From contig JAOTOL010001469.1 in NCBI GenBank assembly GCA_034440575.1, forward strand, positions 124,001-188,000: a stretch of DNA of 64,000 bases, written 5' to 3'. Both the position numbers and the translations under genes were made by a program. Shown here piece by piece: positions 11,691 through 24,173 of the stretch; positions within the stretch are counted from its first letter, which is position 1; every line of letters begins with the position of its first letter. Below the pieces are notes generated by a model that worked only from the letters and a program-made list of their open reading frames with translations, did no database searches and was not told where the DNA came from. This DNA is from Imbricaverruca yamaguchii (Eukaryota; Arthropoda; Thecostraca; Neoverrucidae).

Positions 11691-12600
11691 AGTCCCCCCA
11701 AAATCAAAAACACCTTTTAAGACAAATATACCATACATTGCTGAGCAGCACAATATCCCGCCGAAAACCATTGTTTCACAAATACATATTTGTATCCCCA
11801 CAAAATAAGCTGCAACTGGCATACCCCTCTAAGCTTTTCAGTGTCCATAGCTGAATAATGATGCCATAAAATATCAATTAAGTTTGTTTGTCGGAGTGCA
11901 ATACCACATATGCCTTGCTAAACTTGCCAGGTATTATATGTTGTCAAGCTCAGGTATGTTGGCTATTGTAGCTTAAGTGTGCATCAACTGCGTAAGTCAT
12001 AGAGCGCCCGTAATTTCAAGGGTATATGCAGCGAGGTTTGCAAGATGCTGACATACTTACATTTATACCATATGGAAATACATTTGGTACGAAGACACAC
12101 CCACCTTGTACAGACCATGACTGGTTTGTGACTGGATTCAGAGGTTCTCTTAATCCCAGAGATACTTCCCTTTTTCACTGAAATCTTGCCGCACAACTGC
12201 ACCGATCCGCACGCCACCGCATCCCAAACAAAAATGGCCGACAGTTCGCATATGTTTCGTTTAGCAGCGCTAGGGTGCTAATGTTCCCGCCATTTTTCCT
12301 CGCTGCTCATTTTAACTATCCAGGTGCTCACTGTGAGCAGCCATGGAACGTTCAAACTCCCGCCAAAAAAAAACTAACTGTAATAGTGCTAGATATAAGC
12401 AGTTGAATTAGTCTGGAGTGCTTGACATAACATCCATGGCTGCTAGGATGAAGCATCCTCATTCTTGAAGTCTAGGATCTTCAGGCTAGAATTAGCCCCT
12501 TTCCAGCCGAATAGTACATATGGTGCTTGTCATTGTTTGAACGGTGCTTGTTACTAGCATCCCTAGCGAACAGCGTTGGTGGAAGCAGCCATTTAGCATG
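11690..12600. other. Intergenic DNA, nothing recognised
   Basis: AT-rich sequence without a recognisable gene or repeat boundary. A GC-richer patch lies near 12180-12300. Confidence 0.4.
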
Positions 12601-12604
12601 CGAT

Positions 12605-14244
12605 TAGCAGCAAAAATGCTAATCATTTTTTACAGTGTAGTCAGCCATCATATGCTTATCCCATCGCCCTTGGCAGCGCTCTTCCATCGTCTTGAGGTCT
12701 TGATGGAAGCGCTCCCCTTGTTCATTACTTACATCCCCAAGGTTCTCAGGGATTTGATCAAGGTGACTGTTCAAGAAATGTAGCTTAATACTCATGTTGC
12801 ACCCAAGATCGCGGTAATTGAACAACATTCTGGTAACCAATACCTCATAGTTGTCTGCATTTTGTTACCGAGGAAGTTTCGTACAACTGCCATGAAAAAC
12901 AGCCATGCTGCCTTCTCCTTGTCATTCATCTTCCTGACAAATCCTCATCACATGCAAGGGCACGAATTTGAGGTCCGTCGAACACACCTGCTTTGATCTT
13001 TTCGAAAGACAAACGAGGAAAAGCAGAAACTATATGCTGAAAACATTCCCCATCAGTGCTCAACGCCTTTATGAACTGCTTCATGAAGCCAGGCTTAATA
13101 TGGAGTGGCGGAAAAATGATCTTCTCCCGGCTGACGATTGGGTCGTTCACAATGTTTGGCATACCTGCTTGCAGAGTTTCACGGATGGGCCACTCCTTCT
13201 GGGTCCATTGTTTCTCTCGACCCCGGCTGTCCCATATGCAGAGGAAACATGGAAACTTCGTGAAGCCTTTCTGTTGGCCAAGCAGACAGTTGACCATCTT
13301 TAGGTCCACACAAATGATCCAGTTGTGTTCGTGGTATTTGAGGACGTCAATGACCATTTTTACATCATGATATTCTTCTCGCAAATGCACTGAATGGCCA
13401 GCTGGAACCGCCCCATAAACATTGCCATTATGCAGGAGAACACACTTGAGACTGCGCTTACAGCTATCCAGAAGCAAACGCCATTCTGTTGGATCATACG
13501 AAGTAACACCTAATTCCCTGAGAAGACCTGGAATGTCGTGGCAGTAAACAAACTTTGTCTTCCGAAAGAAGTGCACGAAGAGCTGGTCCCGCTTTCGGAA
13601 ATATGAAACTTCTGCAGAGCGGTCAAGCATATTTTGTCATGCAGCCTGGAGGCTAATACCTCAGCTGCTGTCTTGGAGAGACCCAAATCACGCACTAAGT
13701 CATTCAACTCCGGTTGGCTAAAGTGCTGAGGGGATGATGATTCTGCAACCATTTCTTCCATCTCGCTATCATGTTCCTCGTGCTCTTCCTGATCATGTTC
13801 ACTGTCTTCATCTTTCTTCAGATGAGGAAAGGCCTTTAAAGACCGGAACTTGGATTTCCTCACAGTGTGGTATAGGTCGAATTGCCGAGGGAATACTGGG
13901 ATATGAGAGTGTATGCCGGTTTTTCTTGCCGACACCCTTCGTATTGACCATGCAAAATTAGCAGTCCGTTACTTGGTCCTTGGGTTGCGCCAAACCATGG
14001 GCACTCCAAAAGGCAGCCCCTTTCGTTTCCCTTTCGTCCAGTCACTGAGATGTTCCTCACATCCATGACACACAATATGAGGAGCCCATGCCTTGTCTTG
14101 GTCTCCAAGGGGAACTTCGAAGTAGGCTTTATAGGCACGCCTCACAGTTATATTGCGCCTCTGATGCGAAAATGTGTAGCAGCCACATATATAACAGAAT
14201 ACATCTGGCTTGTTTACACATGTATGTTTACTTGCAGAAGCCAT
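12605..14244 (-). pseudogene. Broken copy of a conserved unnamed metazoan protein family
   Basis: On the minus strand, pieces in different frames line up as one protein of roughly 540 residues. 14244-13969 gives the N-terminus, with a Cys-rich module (CYICGC, then CHGCEEHL) and the conserved KGKRKG and VWRNP words. 13935-13630 gives an acidic linker and the LNDLVRDLGLSK motif. 13630-12926 gives the core (SKRSLKCVLLHNG, GHSVHLREEY, NWIICVDLKMV, FPCFLCIWDSR, EKIIFPPLHIK, FDGPQIR). 12920-12605 gives the C-terminus (GERFHQDLK, RWDKHMMADY). From memory, proteins with this motif order recur as multicopy uncharacterised genes in arthropods and cnidarians. The function is unknown; a transposon-linked origin is plausible. 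At least three frameshifts (near 13970, 13630 and 12926) make it a pseudogene or an assembly-damaged gene. It is intronless as far as can be read. Confidence 0.8.
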
Positions 14245-14249
14245 AATCA

Positions 14250-14690
14250 GATCTGAAACAAAGAAAAACAGGGGTCATTTTCGTATAAAAGTATGCAAAT
14301 ACTGAATGATATATAATATGTATGATATATAATAATAAATTATAATATGATTACAATATATATTATATGAATGTGATATTACTTAAATATATAATTATAT
14401 CGGAATTTGTTCTGGTGTTCTTTTACAGTTGTGACTCATATAAAGTTAAAATACTCACTTAGGTGGTTATTTGAGTCTAATATGAAGCTCCTGTGACCCT
14501 TAGTTCTCAAGCCATCCCTAATCTAAAGCACAATGGGTGTCCTGTTTTGCAAAAATCAAGTCTCAAATTGCATGAAAACTAGACCTTGTAGAGGAAAACC
14601 GACCTCAGATTTGAAATCAGCGTTATAAAAATACAGAGAATCAGGTGGAAAATCTAATGCACCAGAAAGCGAGACAAATTTTGGTCCCCT
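14250..14690. other. AT-rich DNA, nothing recognised
   Basis: Very AT-rich around 14300-14400 (TATAATAT-type words). No gene or RNA recognised. Confidence 0.4.
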
Positions 14691-14691
14691 A

Positions 14692-14880
14692 TTTTATAGC
14701 GAACAGGATGCTTACAGGCGATATAACTTTTTAATTCATTCGTATACAAATAGCAATACAAAGGAATACGTATATATATATATGTATGCATGTCCTTAGC
14801 TCTTTGCGAAGTAGGAAATACGAATTCCTTTGCATTGCTATTGGTATGCGAATGCCTATAAGCATCCTGTTCGCTGTAGT
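14692..14880. mobile_element. Palindromic MITE-like element
   Basis: The left arm (about 14694-14775) and right arm (about 14805-14878) are imperfect reverse complements. Both read AGCGAACAGGATGCTTA from the outside, then ATTCG, AATAGCAAT and CAAAGGAAT. The whole unit could fold into one hairpin with a stem of about 70 bp and an AT-rich loop. It has no coding capacity. The target-site duplication is not clear; TA is possible. It would be a non-autonomous foldback-type DNA transposon. Confidence 0.78.
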
Positions 14881-15034
14881 ATTTAAAATCGGCATCGGAA
14901 GCTAACATGTAGCAAAAGAAAGCATCCGTCCACATGAATACCGTAAGCCACCAACACCTGTACATTACTAACCGTACATTTGTATCAATAGCTTTGCTAT
15001 GTATATATATATTATAGTGTGTGTGTATGTGTGC

Positions 15035-15158
<124 letters not shown>

Positions 15159-15159
15159 C

Positions 15160-15954
15160 GGTTCCAAGTTTGTCAACAGCTAGTTCTATACTAATTTAGC
15201 TTTAGGCTTCGTTAGTGCGGTAGTTCAGACTGTGAACCTGGTACAGACCAGTGCAGACTTTGACTCCTGGTAAGATGCAGACTGCAGGTGGATTACTGTT
15301 CAGCATCGTCTATCATGTACCTGTTTTTATCCCCATATATTGTGCACATCGGATGAATTGAATCCCATATGAAACATTCCGCAGTAAACCCATATACTTC
15401 GGTGGCAGCAATCGATTGAAGGAATTATCCAAGTCAGCAGATATAAAAAGTAGTGAAAGCAACAGAACTGATCACGTTGATTTCCTTCAATCCAGCCCAC
15501 TATATAATTATGTGCACCACAAACCCTTAAGACTTTTACTGTCTGAACTTTAGCATTTTCTGGGGCACCGACACATCATCGTTGATGCACACGTTGCACC
15601 GTTGCACGTAGTACAAAACGCGTTGAACTTCGCAGTGAATCGCAGGTTCAGCAAGGAAGGAGCAATGTTCTGACACAATTGATGGTACAGTAGCTTGACA
15701 AAATAGACGGTTGATTTCCTCATCAGCGGTCACCAGCACCACATCTCCAGCAACAACCGAATTATTAGTTGTGGGGAACATCGGTATAGTGTTCTCGTTG
15801 GCACCATCAAATAGTGTGGCATGTGGACTCCCCCGTGGGCAGATGGTTTGCTTCGAGGTATCGTCTGAAAATAGTAAACCGTTGTCATTGTGAAGTTATG
15901 CATGGGTTCTAACACACGAAAAAAAAACCTATCACCCATGTATTATTTAGGCAT
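15160..15954. other. Intergenic DNA, nothing recognised
   Basis: Mixed-composition sequence upstream of a LINE copy. No gene is supported. Short frames near 15536-15939 on both strands match nothing I recognise. Confidence 0.4.
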
Positions 15955-18146
15955 AATGTGGCACCACAAACCAAGCTTGTTTAGTTTCTACAAGCTGAGT
16001 AAAGTTTCTACCACAATTGGTCCACTGGAAGTAAATGGGACTATATTGGGGGAGGATACTGACATAGTTGAGGAGCTGAGCAAGCAGTTTAAATCAGTGT
16101 TTACATTGGAAGATATGACAATCTGCCCACCGTACACCATAGTTCAGTGACATGTGATCGGATAAATGATGTTGATTTCATTAATAGTGATGTTGTTTTC
16201 AATCATATCAGGAAAATAAAGCCAAACAAGGCAGCAGGACCTGATGAAATTTATGCTAGGTATTGCGGGAAGCTGAAAAGGAACCGGCATTTCCACTTAG
16301 TATAATATTTTGTAGATTTGTTTTACAAAATAAAATTCCAACCGATTGAAAAAAGGCAAATGTGGTTCCTATTTTCAAGGAAGGAGAAAGAGGAAAAGCT
16401 TAAAACTATAGGCCAGTAAGTCTCACATCCCTAGTCTGCAAAGTACCTCGAATCAATTATCAAGGATAGAATAGTTAGTTATCTGGAAGGTAGGAGATTG
16501 ATTCAAGATACTCAACATGGGTTTGGAAAAGGACGATGGTGTCTCACAAATCTCTTGGACTTTTTTAACTTTGCCACAGAACAATTTGATCAGGAAAATC
16601 AGGTTGATGTAGCATATCTTGACTTTAGTATGGCCTTTGACAAGGAACCCCATAAACGGTTAATGATACAGCTTCAGTCCCATGGTATTGCAGGTATCAT
16701 CTTAATTAAAGGTCATAAATTGTCATATTAGAGGTCATAAACTCAAAATTAAAGTTAACCACAGCAGAACAAGGTTAAAGCAGACTTTCTTCACCAACAG
16801 GGTAGTAGAACACTGGAATCAGCTTCCAGAAAACATTGTCAGTAGCAGCACGTTGAACATCTTTAAAAACAGCATAGAAAATCATTATAAGAATAGAGGG
16901 CTTGCTTTTTAGTATTACAGGGAGGGCTGATTGACAGATTTGGTGGGCGACTGGTTCAGCGTACAGAGTGCAGCCAAGAAGGGCCCTTGTGGCTCATAGT
17001 TGCACTAATCTTTTATGTCTTTATGTCTTTATGTCTTAAAAGGGATAGAGTTGTGGCTTTCAGATAGACAGCAAAGAGTGATGCTAAATGGTAGAAAGTC
17101 ATTATGGCAAAATTATCTTAGTGGAGTCCCCCAGGGGTCAGTACTGGGGCTACTACTGTTCATTATACCTGTAAATAACATTGAAAGTGGCCTAAGCAGT
17201 AAGGTTTTGAAATTTGCGGATGATTTGAAAGTCTTTGGGGCAATAACAGGTCAAAATGAGCATATTTTGCTGCGAAAAGACTTAGACGAACTTGTGAAGT
17301 GGTCCGAAGAATGGCAAATAAAATTTAATTTTGAAAAGTGCAAAATCATGCATGTGGGTAAGCAGCATATGAAGGCTCCATACTGGATGGGTGGCCAAGT
17401 GCTATCAGTGACTCAACAGGAGAAGGACTTAGATGTTATTCTAAACACAAAATTGGGGGCATCAGAACAGACCAAGGAAGCCAGGAAGAAGACACTGAGA
17501 ATGTTTGGGGTAATAAATAGGAATGCATCATACAGAAGTGAAGAAGTTATCAGGAAGATTTACTGGGCATATGTCAGGCCACATCTGGAATTCTGCATCC
17601 AAGCTTGGTCTTCTAGCTATGAACAAATTTGTTGGCCTTTAGAGAGAGTATAAAAGAAGGCTACAAAAATCGTTAATGGTATAAGCAACCGGGCATATGA
17701 GGAAAGATTGAAGAAATTGAATATGTTTTCACTTAGATATAGAAGGCTGATAGGAGATCTCATCGAGGTCTTTAAATTTGTCCATGGTCTGGAGAGAGGG
17801 ATATCTTTGGGAAATGTTTGAATTCAACAGAAGAAATGATGCAATTAGAGGCCATCAATTGAAAATTAAAGTTAACCACAGCAGAACAAGGTTAAGACAG
17901 TCTTTCTTCACCAACAGGGTAGTAGAAAACTGGAACCAGCTGTCAGAAACTATTGGAAGCAGCAGCACATTGAAGGTCTTTAAAAGCAGCATTGATAATC
18001 ATCATAAGTATAGAGGGCTTGCTTTTCAGTATTACAGGGAGGGCTGATCGACAGATTTGGTGGGCAACTGGTTGAGTGTGCACAGTGGAAGCAAGAAGGG
18101 ACCTTGTGGCTCATAGTTGCACTTATCTTTTATGTCTTTATGTCAA
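15955..18146 (+). mobile_element. CR1-like LINE interrupted by a copy of itself
   Basis: The outer element runs 15955-16705 and resumes at about 17035-18146. The first part covers the region upstream of and including the fingers (GPLEVNG, ESIIKDRIV-like, DFSMAFDKEPHK). The second covers the palm to the C-terminus (LSGVPQGSVLG near 17120, KFADDLKVF near 17211, EWQIKFNFEKCK, QQEKDLDVI, FTNRVVENWNQL) and a 3' UTR ending in a short TTTATGTC repeat near 18130. The catalytic Asp pair is intact, but frameshifts (16730, 17650, 17780) and the insertion abolish function. The interruption falls between the GIAG and IELWLSDRQQ words of the RT. Confidence 0.9.
16706..17034 (+). mobile_element. Nested 5'-truncated CR1-like LINE
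   Basis: Only the last part of the ORF (KIKVNHSRTRL...HWNQLPE) plus the 3' UTR and a CTTTATGTCTTTATGTC tail, in the same orientation as the host LINE. CTTAA occurs on both sides (16701-16705 and 17035-17039), matching the single CTTAA of the unbroken copy at 57.9-59.7 kb. This is consistent with a short target-site duplication. Confidence 0.82.
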
Positions 18147-18149
18147 TGT

Positions 18150-19310
18150 GCGTCGCCATCTTGGAAAAACCGCACAGAACGGGGCTGGACAGCTTTTTTC
18201 ATTCCGCGCGTTCCCCGGGAAACCGCGAAATCTGGCCGCGGAAATCCTGAGGAACGGTCGAAGAACGGCACATGACGTCAGAGTCCAGGGAATTCCTGGA
18301 CGGAACGTGACAAGGAACGCAGCCTTTGTATTCATGACTGGATTGTTTTAGACAAACCCACGGTTCTCCTAGATAGACAAGCCCAGGATGACGTAATCGA
18401 TACCATGAACTAGGCTACCAGGAAGTTGTTCGAGCGAACCTGGAGGGAAGCGCAAATTGAAATTGACGCTGATGTAAGCGCTCTCGTGCTCTAGGTAGGT
18501 AGGAATCTGGGTACCTGCATGGTTTTTGGTAAATCTGTAGATCAAGGTTACTTGGGTTCTTTGAATGTTTTTACAATTGATTTGAATGGTGCTTTTTGAC
18601 ATGATTAAGACGATGCAGCCACTAATTTTATCGGCAACTGATTACTGCTATGTGGGCAGTTGTCAATACAATTCATGGCATAGGTACGATAGGGAGGTAA
18701 TGTGCTGTGACATTAAATATATTTTGTGAGTTAACACTGCAAACATCTGCATACCTTAATTAAATTTTCATTAAATTTACCAGGCTGTGTCTCATCCGTT
18801 TGTACCTATTTATTTATTTATTTCACCATACATCAGTCATACCTTTATGGTGTTAGACTGGCCAGCACCGAATTCTGACTGCAGCTTAACATACAATCCT
18901 TTGATAGCAAATTATGAATCACATAGCAATATAATTCCTTTAAAAACCAATACTGACAGACCTTGAAACAATTTGAGCACACAACTTCACTGCAAACAAC
19001 ATAGTTTTGTCAGAAAATTATAAACTTAAATTTTTGTCCTTAAAAGAAAGCTTGATTATTTTGTGAGGTACTGGAGAGCAACTGGAACATCGAAAAGCTA
19101 AACTTACACTGATTTGTGTGGTGTTTGGCTGTGTGTGGTTTGTTTACCACCTATTGCTCAATCAAAAATTTACAAAATAGATGAGTATATTAAGGATAGA
19201 GGAAAATAAAATAAAGAACCTAACTTAACCTAGACTAAGATACTGTAGCATAATATGTAAACTATATTGTAGCATAATATAGTTAATGTAGCCTAACTAA
19301 CTGGGAAAAC
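18150..19310. other. Intergenic DNA, nothing recognised
   Basis: A GC-richer part (18150-18480) gives way to AT-rich DNA with a TTTATTTATTTATTT run near 18808. No gene recognised. Confidence 0.4.
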
Positions 19311-20460
19311 CAGTCACCCAAAGCAACTTCATCATGTCTGTGACATATCAGGTACAGATAATTAAAAACACTGCTATGTTTGTAGAGTGAGGATCATGAT
19401 AGTGTATATCTTTTCTGACTGAAAAGTAATCATTTGCTGAAGAAATAAGTGGCTGCATCATCTTAGTCACATTGAAATTCATTTGGTTATACAAATTTCA
19501 AGGTATCAAAAATTACCATGATCTGCAATAATACCAGGTTTTTAATATCTTGAAGATTTTATAGAAATAAAAATGAAGATTGTGGATTTCTGGTAAATTT
19601 GTGTTTTCAGTGTTCTTGAACATGAATTCTTGGAAATTATCACTCCAATGCAATATTTATGTATGTGACTAAGCTGGTGGGATAACTCATTTTCTGTGGA
19701 AATGCTTTCTTTTTAGGTTGTGAGGAAAACAACATCAAAAGGCTTTGAGCTAGGTGACATAGCATAAAAATAAATATTCTTTAAAATATAAATAAAAATG
19801 CAGCATAACCTAACCTAACCTAGCCTAACCTTCCTTTGGAGAAACAAAAATATAGAAACAATTAGTATGAGTTAGAGCACTTTATTCTCTGAAAAATTTC
19901 CAACTTCAAAAACCTAGCCCAGGCTTACCTTACTGAACATAAGCTGCTTTTGAAGGAAATTTTTTTTTTTTTTTGTGAAAATATGTTGAAAGTTCTTGAA
20001 AAATGTTATACCTTAAACAAACCTAAGCTAACCCAATGAAACCTAACCCATTTGTTTGCATCATGGAGGGTAAGGTATGTAAACACTTGCTTTGTCACCA
20101 CCTTCAATTAAAAAAAAAATTATCATTCCATTCCAATGTTTATGAATGTGACTAAGATGATGGAACCACTCATTTTATGTGTAGATGCTTATATTTTAGG
20201 CTGTGAGCAAAATAACACCAAGTAGGGGCTTTGAGTTAAGTAATAACATTTTTTAATACAATAAAAATGCAGCATAACCTAACCTAACATAGCCTAACCT
20301 CCTTTTGGAGAAAAGAAATCAAAGGTTAAATTATAGCATGCTAAGGAATTTCATTTTCTGAAAAATGTCCAACTTAAAAAACCTAACCCATCCTCACCTA
20401 ACCTTACACATCCTGAGGCCAATTTTACTATTGTATTTGCACTCACATGGCTTGTTAACA
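19310..20460. repeat. Cluster of dispersed AT-rich CCTAA-bearing repeats
   Basis: At least three copies occur: 19415-19490 (minus, partial), 19640-19845 (plus) and 20128-20310 (plus). The plus copies share the order TGTGACTAAG, GTGAGCAAAATAACA-like, GGCTTTGAG(T/C)TA and AAATGCAGCATAACCTAACC. Additional CCTAAC words follow each copy. Confidence 0.8.
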
Positions 20461-22280
20461 ATCAGTGTGATGCAAGTCACAAACTGTGTTACATCACATT
20501 TCACAAAAATCTTGGTTTGGAATTACAAATAGTGTAATTCAGACACAACTCTGGCAATTGTCTTACAAACAATGTGATTATACAATGCCTTTTAAGTATA
20601 AATATCACATATTAAAAAATAGTATGATGTATTTCCAGTAATGACTAAGTGATACAATGCTGCCATATAAATAATGTAAGGAATAATGTTAATACATTGC
20701 ACAAAACAAGGTAATATATGATATTTCTTCAATGACATTCAATAAAATCTTGATCTGAAAATCAGCTGAGCTCAGAATGCAAACAAACAAACCTGCACTC
20801 CATAGTGACTGCTACACCTTTCAAATATTGATATTGATAGTGCAAGCATGAAGAGCAGCATCAATAAGTTTTTTACTGATAAACTTTATTGAAAAAGGCA
20901 AGCACATAATTACTCAGGACCTGAATTAATTGGCCAGTTACAAAATATACAACATAAATAAAATATAGAGAGGTTTGTATCAGCCATTTTTATGATTCCA
21001 TTGTTTCATGCTTTGTTCCATAATCTGGGGCAACAACTGTACTTCAGCTAAGATGCCAATGTTCGATGGATAATAGGCAATGAGAGCAATCTAGTGACCA
21101 ATGCCATGGTATGTGAACATTGATAGTGCAGTGTGATTTAAAATTAATACATGCAAAGCAAACTTGGGCAAACTGAATCACACTATCTCACTAATCAGAC
21201 TTTGGGTAACCAATAACCAGACAATGGTACACAGGGTCACCAATAACCAGAAAGCTAATATATAACAAATGGTCAAGATTGCCATGCTTCACAACCTGTT
21301 GCTTTTAATGGAGCCATGACCTAGTAGATGATCAAGAGCCAAAATTTCCACCAAGTTACATCTGAATCTTGGAGATAATGGTGAAAATCATGATGCAATG
21401 CCTGAAAGAACACACAAGCTAGCCTGACAGAAGTTTTGTGTGCTTTCCCCATTGTCTCAGTTGCCATCACTTCTTAAGATGCCCTCCTTCTTTCAGACAT
21501 CATTTCAGCTGAAGCCAAAAGATGAATAAATGTATCAGGCTTTCTAGCAGTCTTTATTTCTTCAAATGGGCTGGCAATATTTCCAGCAAACCTGTTAGAG
21601 CAAGTATGCTGCAGTGTGACTTCATGCAGGTGGGAACTGAGAACTTCTGTCCATGTATGAATCAATTGTGTTCTTTCCCTATGTAGATAGGAGATATGTT
21701 TTTTTAAAAAATCCATCTCTACTTTGTGAAGGGATTCACCTGCCTGCATGTATCTGCTGACTTGTGTAACGATGTTCATCACAACTAGTGTATGACTACC
21801 ATCATTGTTGTTACATTCACTAAAGTTAACTCAGTGCAGCACCATCCACAACTGGCAGGTCTTGCATAATTATGCTCTGGCTCACATGGGGAATGTGACT
21901 GCAACTGTGTGGCCAAACTGGCATGATCAATGTGAATGGCTATTGGATTTGAGTTAAGCATTTTGCATCCCTTGATATGCAAGCCTATATCAAAGTTATT
22001 ACCTAGTGCCACCAGTTGTGTCTTAATCCATTCAGCAGTGGCATTTGTCCTTCAGAAGTGAACAGGACTGAGTGGATTGTCACATGCACGCATCAAGTGG
22101 CAGTTATGTTTACGGGGAAACCAACGACTCCCAGGTGATGTAAAACTGTAAGTGTGTATGGATTTATCTCGCATGTGAATACCACATTAAGACGTGCACT
22201 GAAATGGGGGCAGGATCCACTCACCCCTCCTGTTTTTCGACATCTCATACATAGGTGGGGATGTGATTATATCTTGTCTT
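20460..22280. other. AT-rich DNA with two unrecognised minus-strand frames
   Basis: Short minus-strand frames at 22012-21785 and 21782-21474 are adjacent and compositionally protein-like (Cys/His-containing and Leu/Glu-containing), but I recognise neither. Sequence near 20410-20600 (repeated short ATTACA/GTGTAATT and GTGATT words) resembles the ends of some Harbinger-type elements. That is speculation. Confidence 0.25.
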
Positions 22281-22362
22281 TTTGATACTTTATAAGTGCA
22301 TCCTATGTTTGACAAAATTTCGAAGTCTAAACAAATATAGGAACTGTGCAAGGAACAGTACA

Positions 22363-24127
22363 ATGCCGAACAAACACCGCATCTGTGCGGCCCTGGTTGG
22401 GCCAGCGTGGCGCTGCTGCCTGTTCCGGCCGCCAGTCTGCACGACGCCACCTGTGTTGCAGCCGTGCTCTCAGAAGCGGTGGGCCAGCACGCGGCTCAAG
22501 GACCCGCGCCGCAGTCGCCAGCCCATGTCCTGGAAAACGCTGGCCGGCACGGCGGTCGTCGCCTCTGGCCTGCTCGGCTTCATGTACTACCTGAAGCGGA
22601 AAAAGGAGATCGGTCAGTGCCGATGCAGCAAGTCTGTATGGTGTCAATGTGAACCAAGCGAAGTCAGGATGTACTTTCAGGAAAGCTACATGGGTTTCTT
22701 TTTGCACACTGATGCTGTTTTCTGCCTGGGGTATTTTTGTAAAGTCACCAGCTGTTGTTGTTGAGACGAGTGTGATGGACATTGGGTGGGGCAGCTGAGG
22801 AATATTTATCAAATCGGTCAGTATGGTATTGAAAGTGGGCGAGGTAGACGTACTACGGCCTGGATCAGTGCCCTGAATTATGACATTTCAGTGGAGACAC
22901 ACATTTAGTGATAATCGTGTTAGCATTATTTTGCCTTCTTTGACATCATTGTTATCCTTGCTTTTTGCTACAGGTTATGAGTGAGATTTGCATCTTAATA
23001 GCGACTTATGGCTTCTGGGGGCAGCACTGTCGACAACAAGATATTAATTTCAGGAAACTGGCCTGGATCATATAGCTATTTCATGGTGAAGATGTGAAAG
23101 CAAATGTACATCATTTTCATGGCACCATCTAAGAACCTTACAAAGATGCGCGTCTATCGACCCGACAAGCCGAATTTCACCACACGTTGGCCGGCCCCGT
23201 CCAGTTCCGTTCCGTAGCGTGGCGTTTCCACCTTTTCCTCGCAGTTTGTAATGGCCCGAATGGACCTGACCCAACCAGACCCAACAACGATCCGATCTGC
23301 TCTAACCTGAACGGGCCTGATCTGGCATGACCCGACCTGATCCGACGCCACCCCGCCGCATCAAACCCAACCCAAATCAAACCCAACCCAAATCAAACCA
23401 AACGAAGTCAAATCCATCAAACCCAACCCAAACCAAACCAAACCAAACCAAACAAAGCCAAACCCATCGAACGCAATCCAACCCATCCCAACCCAACCCA
23501 ACCCAACCAAACCCAAACCCACCAAACCCACCACCCAACCCAGCCCAACCCAACCCAACCCAACCCAACCCAACCCAACCCAACCCAACCCAACCCAACC
23601 CAACCCAACCCAACCCAACTCAACCCAACCCAACCCACTCAGCCCACCCAGCCCAGCCCAGCCCAACCAAACTCGACCTAATCCCACCCAACATCGACCT
23701 GACCCAATGAGCGTGCCTTGACCTGACCTGACCAGACCTGACCAGGCGGACCTGCCGTACTCTTGTACACAGCCATCGACCGGGAGCGGCGCCGTGCGCT
23801 GGGCAAGGCTGCGCTGGGCGGCCCTTTCGAGCTGGTGGACCAGGAGGGCCGGCCGTGCACCAGCGACGACCTGCTCGGCCAGTGGGTGCTGCTCTACTTC
23901 GGCTTCACACACTGTCCCGACATCTGTCCCGACGAGCTGGAGAAGATGGCCGAGGCGGTGGACGCCGTCGGTGAGGAGGCCGGTCGGTCGCTGGCGGGGA
24001 CGGCGCCGGTGTGCCCGCCGCTCGGCTCGCCGGCCGTGGCCGTGTCCTGAGCCGCGTGTCGGCGGGTCTGGCTTCGGTGGTGTGTCGGCCGGTCGGTGCC
24101 ACGTGCTGTGTTGGTGGGAGTCAGTTG

Positions 24128-24173
<46 letters not shown>

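Noticed and set aside
21474..22012. Possible two-exon minus-strand gene
   Set aside because: Frames are short, no conserved motif is recognised and no convincing splice pair joins them. Kept only as an unassigned region.
22282..22362. Upstream in-frame Met of SCO1 as start
   Set aside because: It would put 27 residues of Cys/Leu/Lys-rich sequence before a good mitochondrial presequence. The Met at 22363 gives the usual length.
23361..23912. 183-residue Gly/Leu/Trp/Val-repeat ORF
   Set aside because: It is generated by the AACCC tract in SCO1 intron 1 and overlaps exon 2 on the opposite strand.
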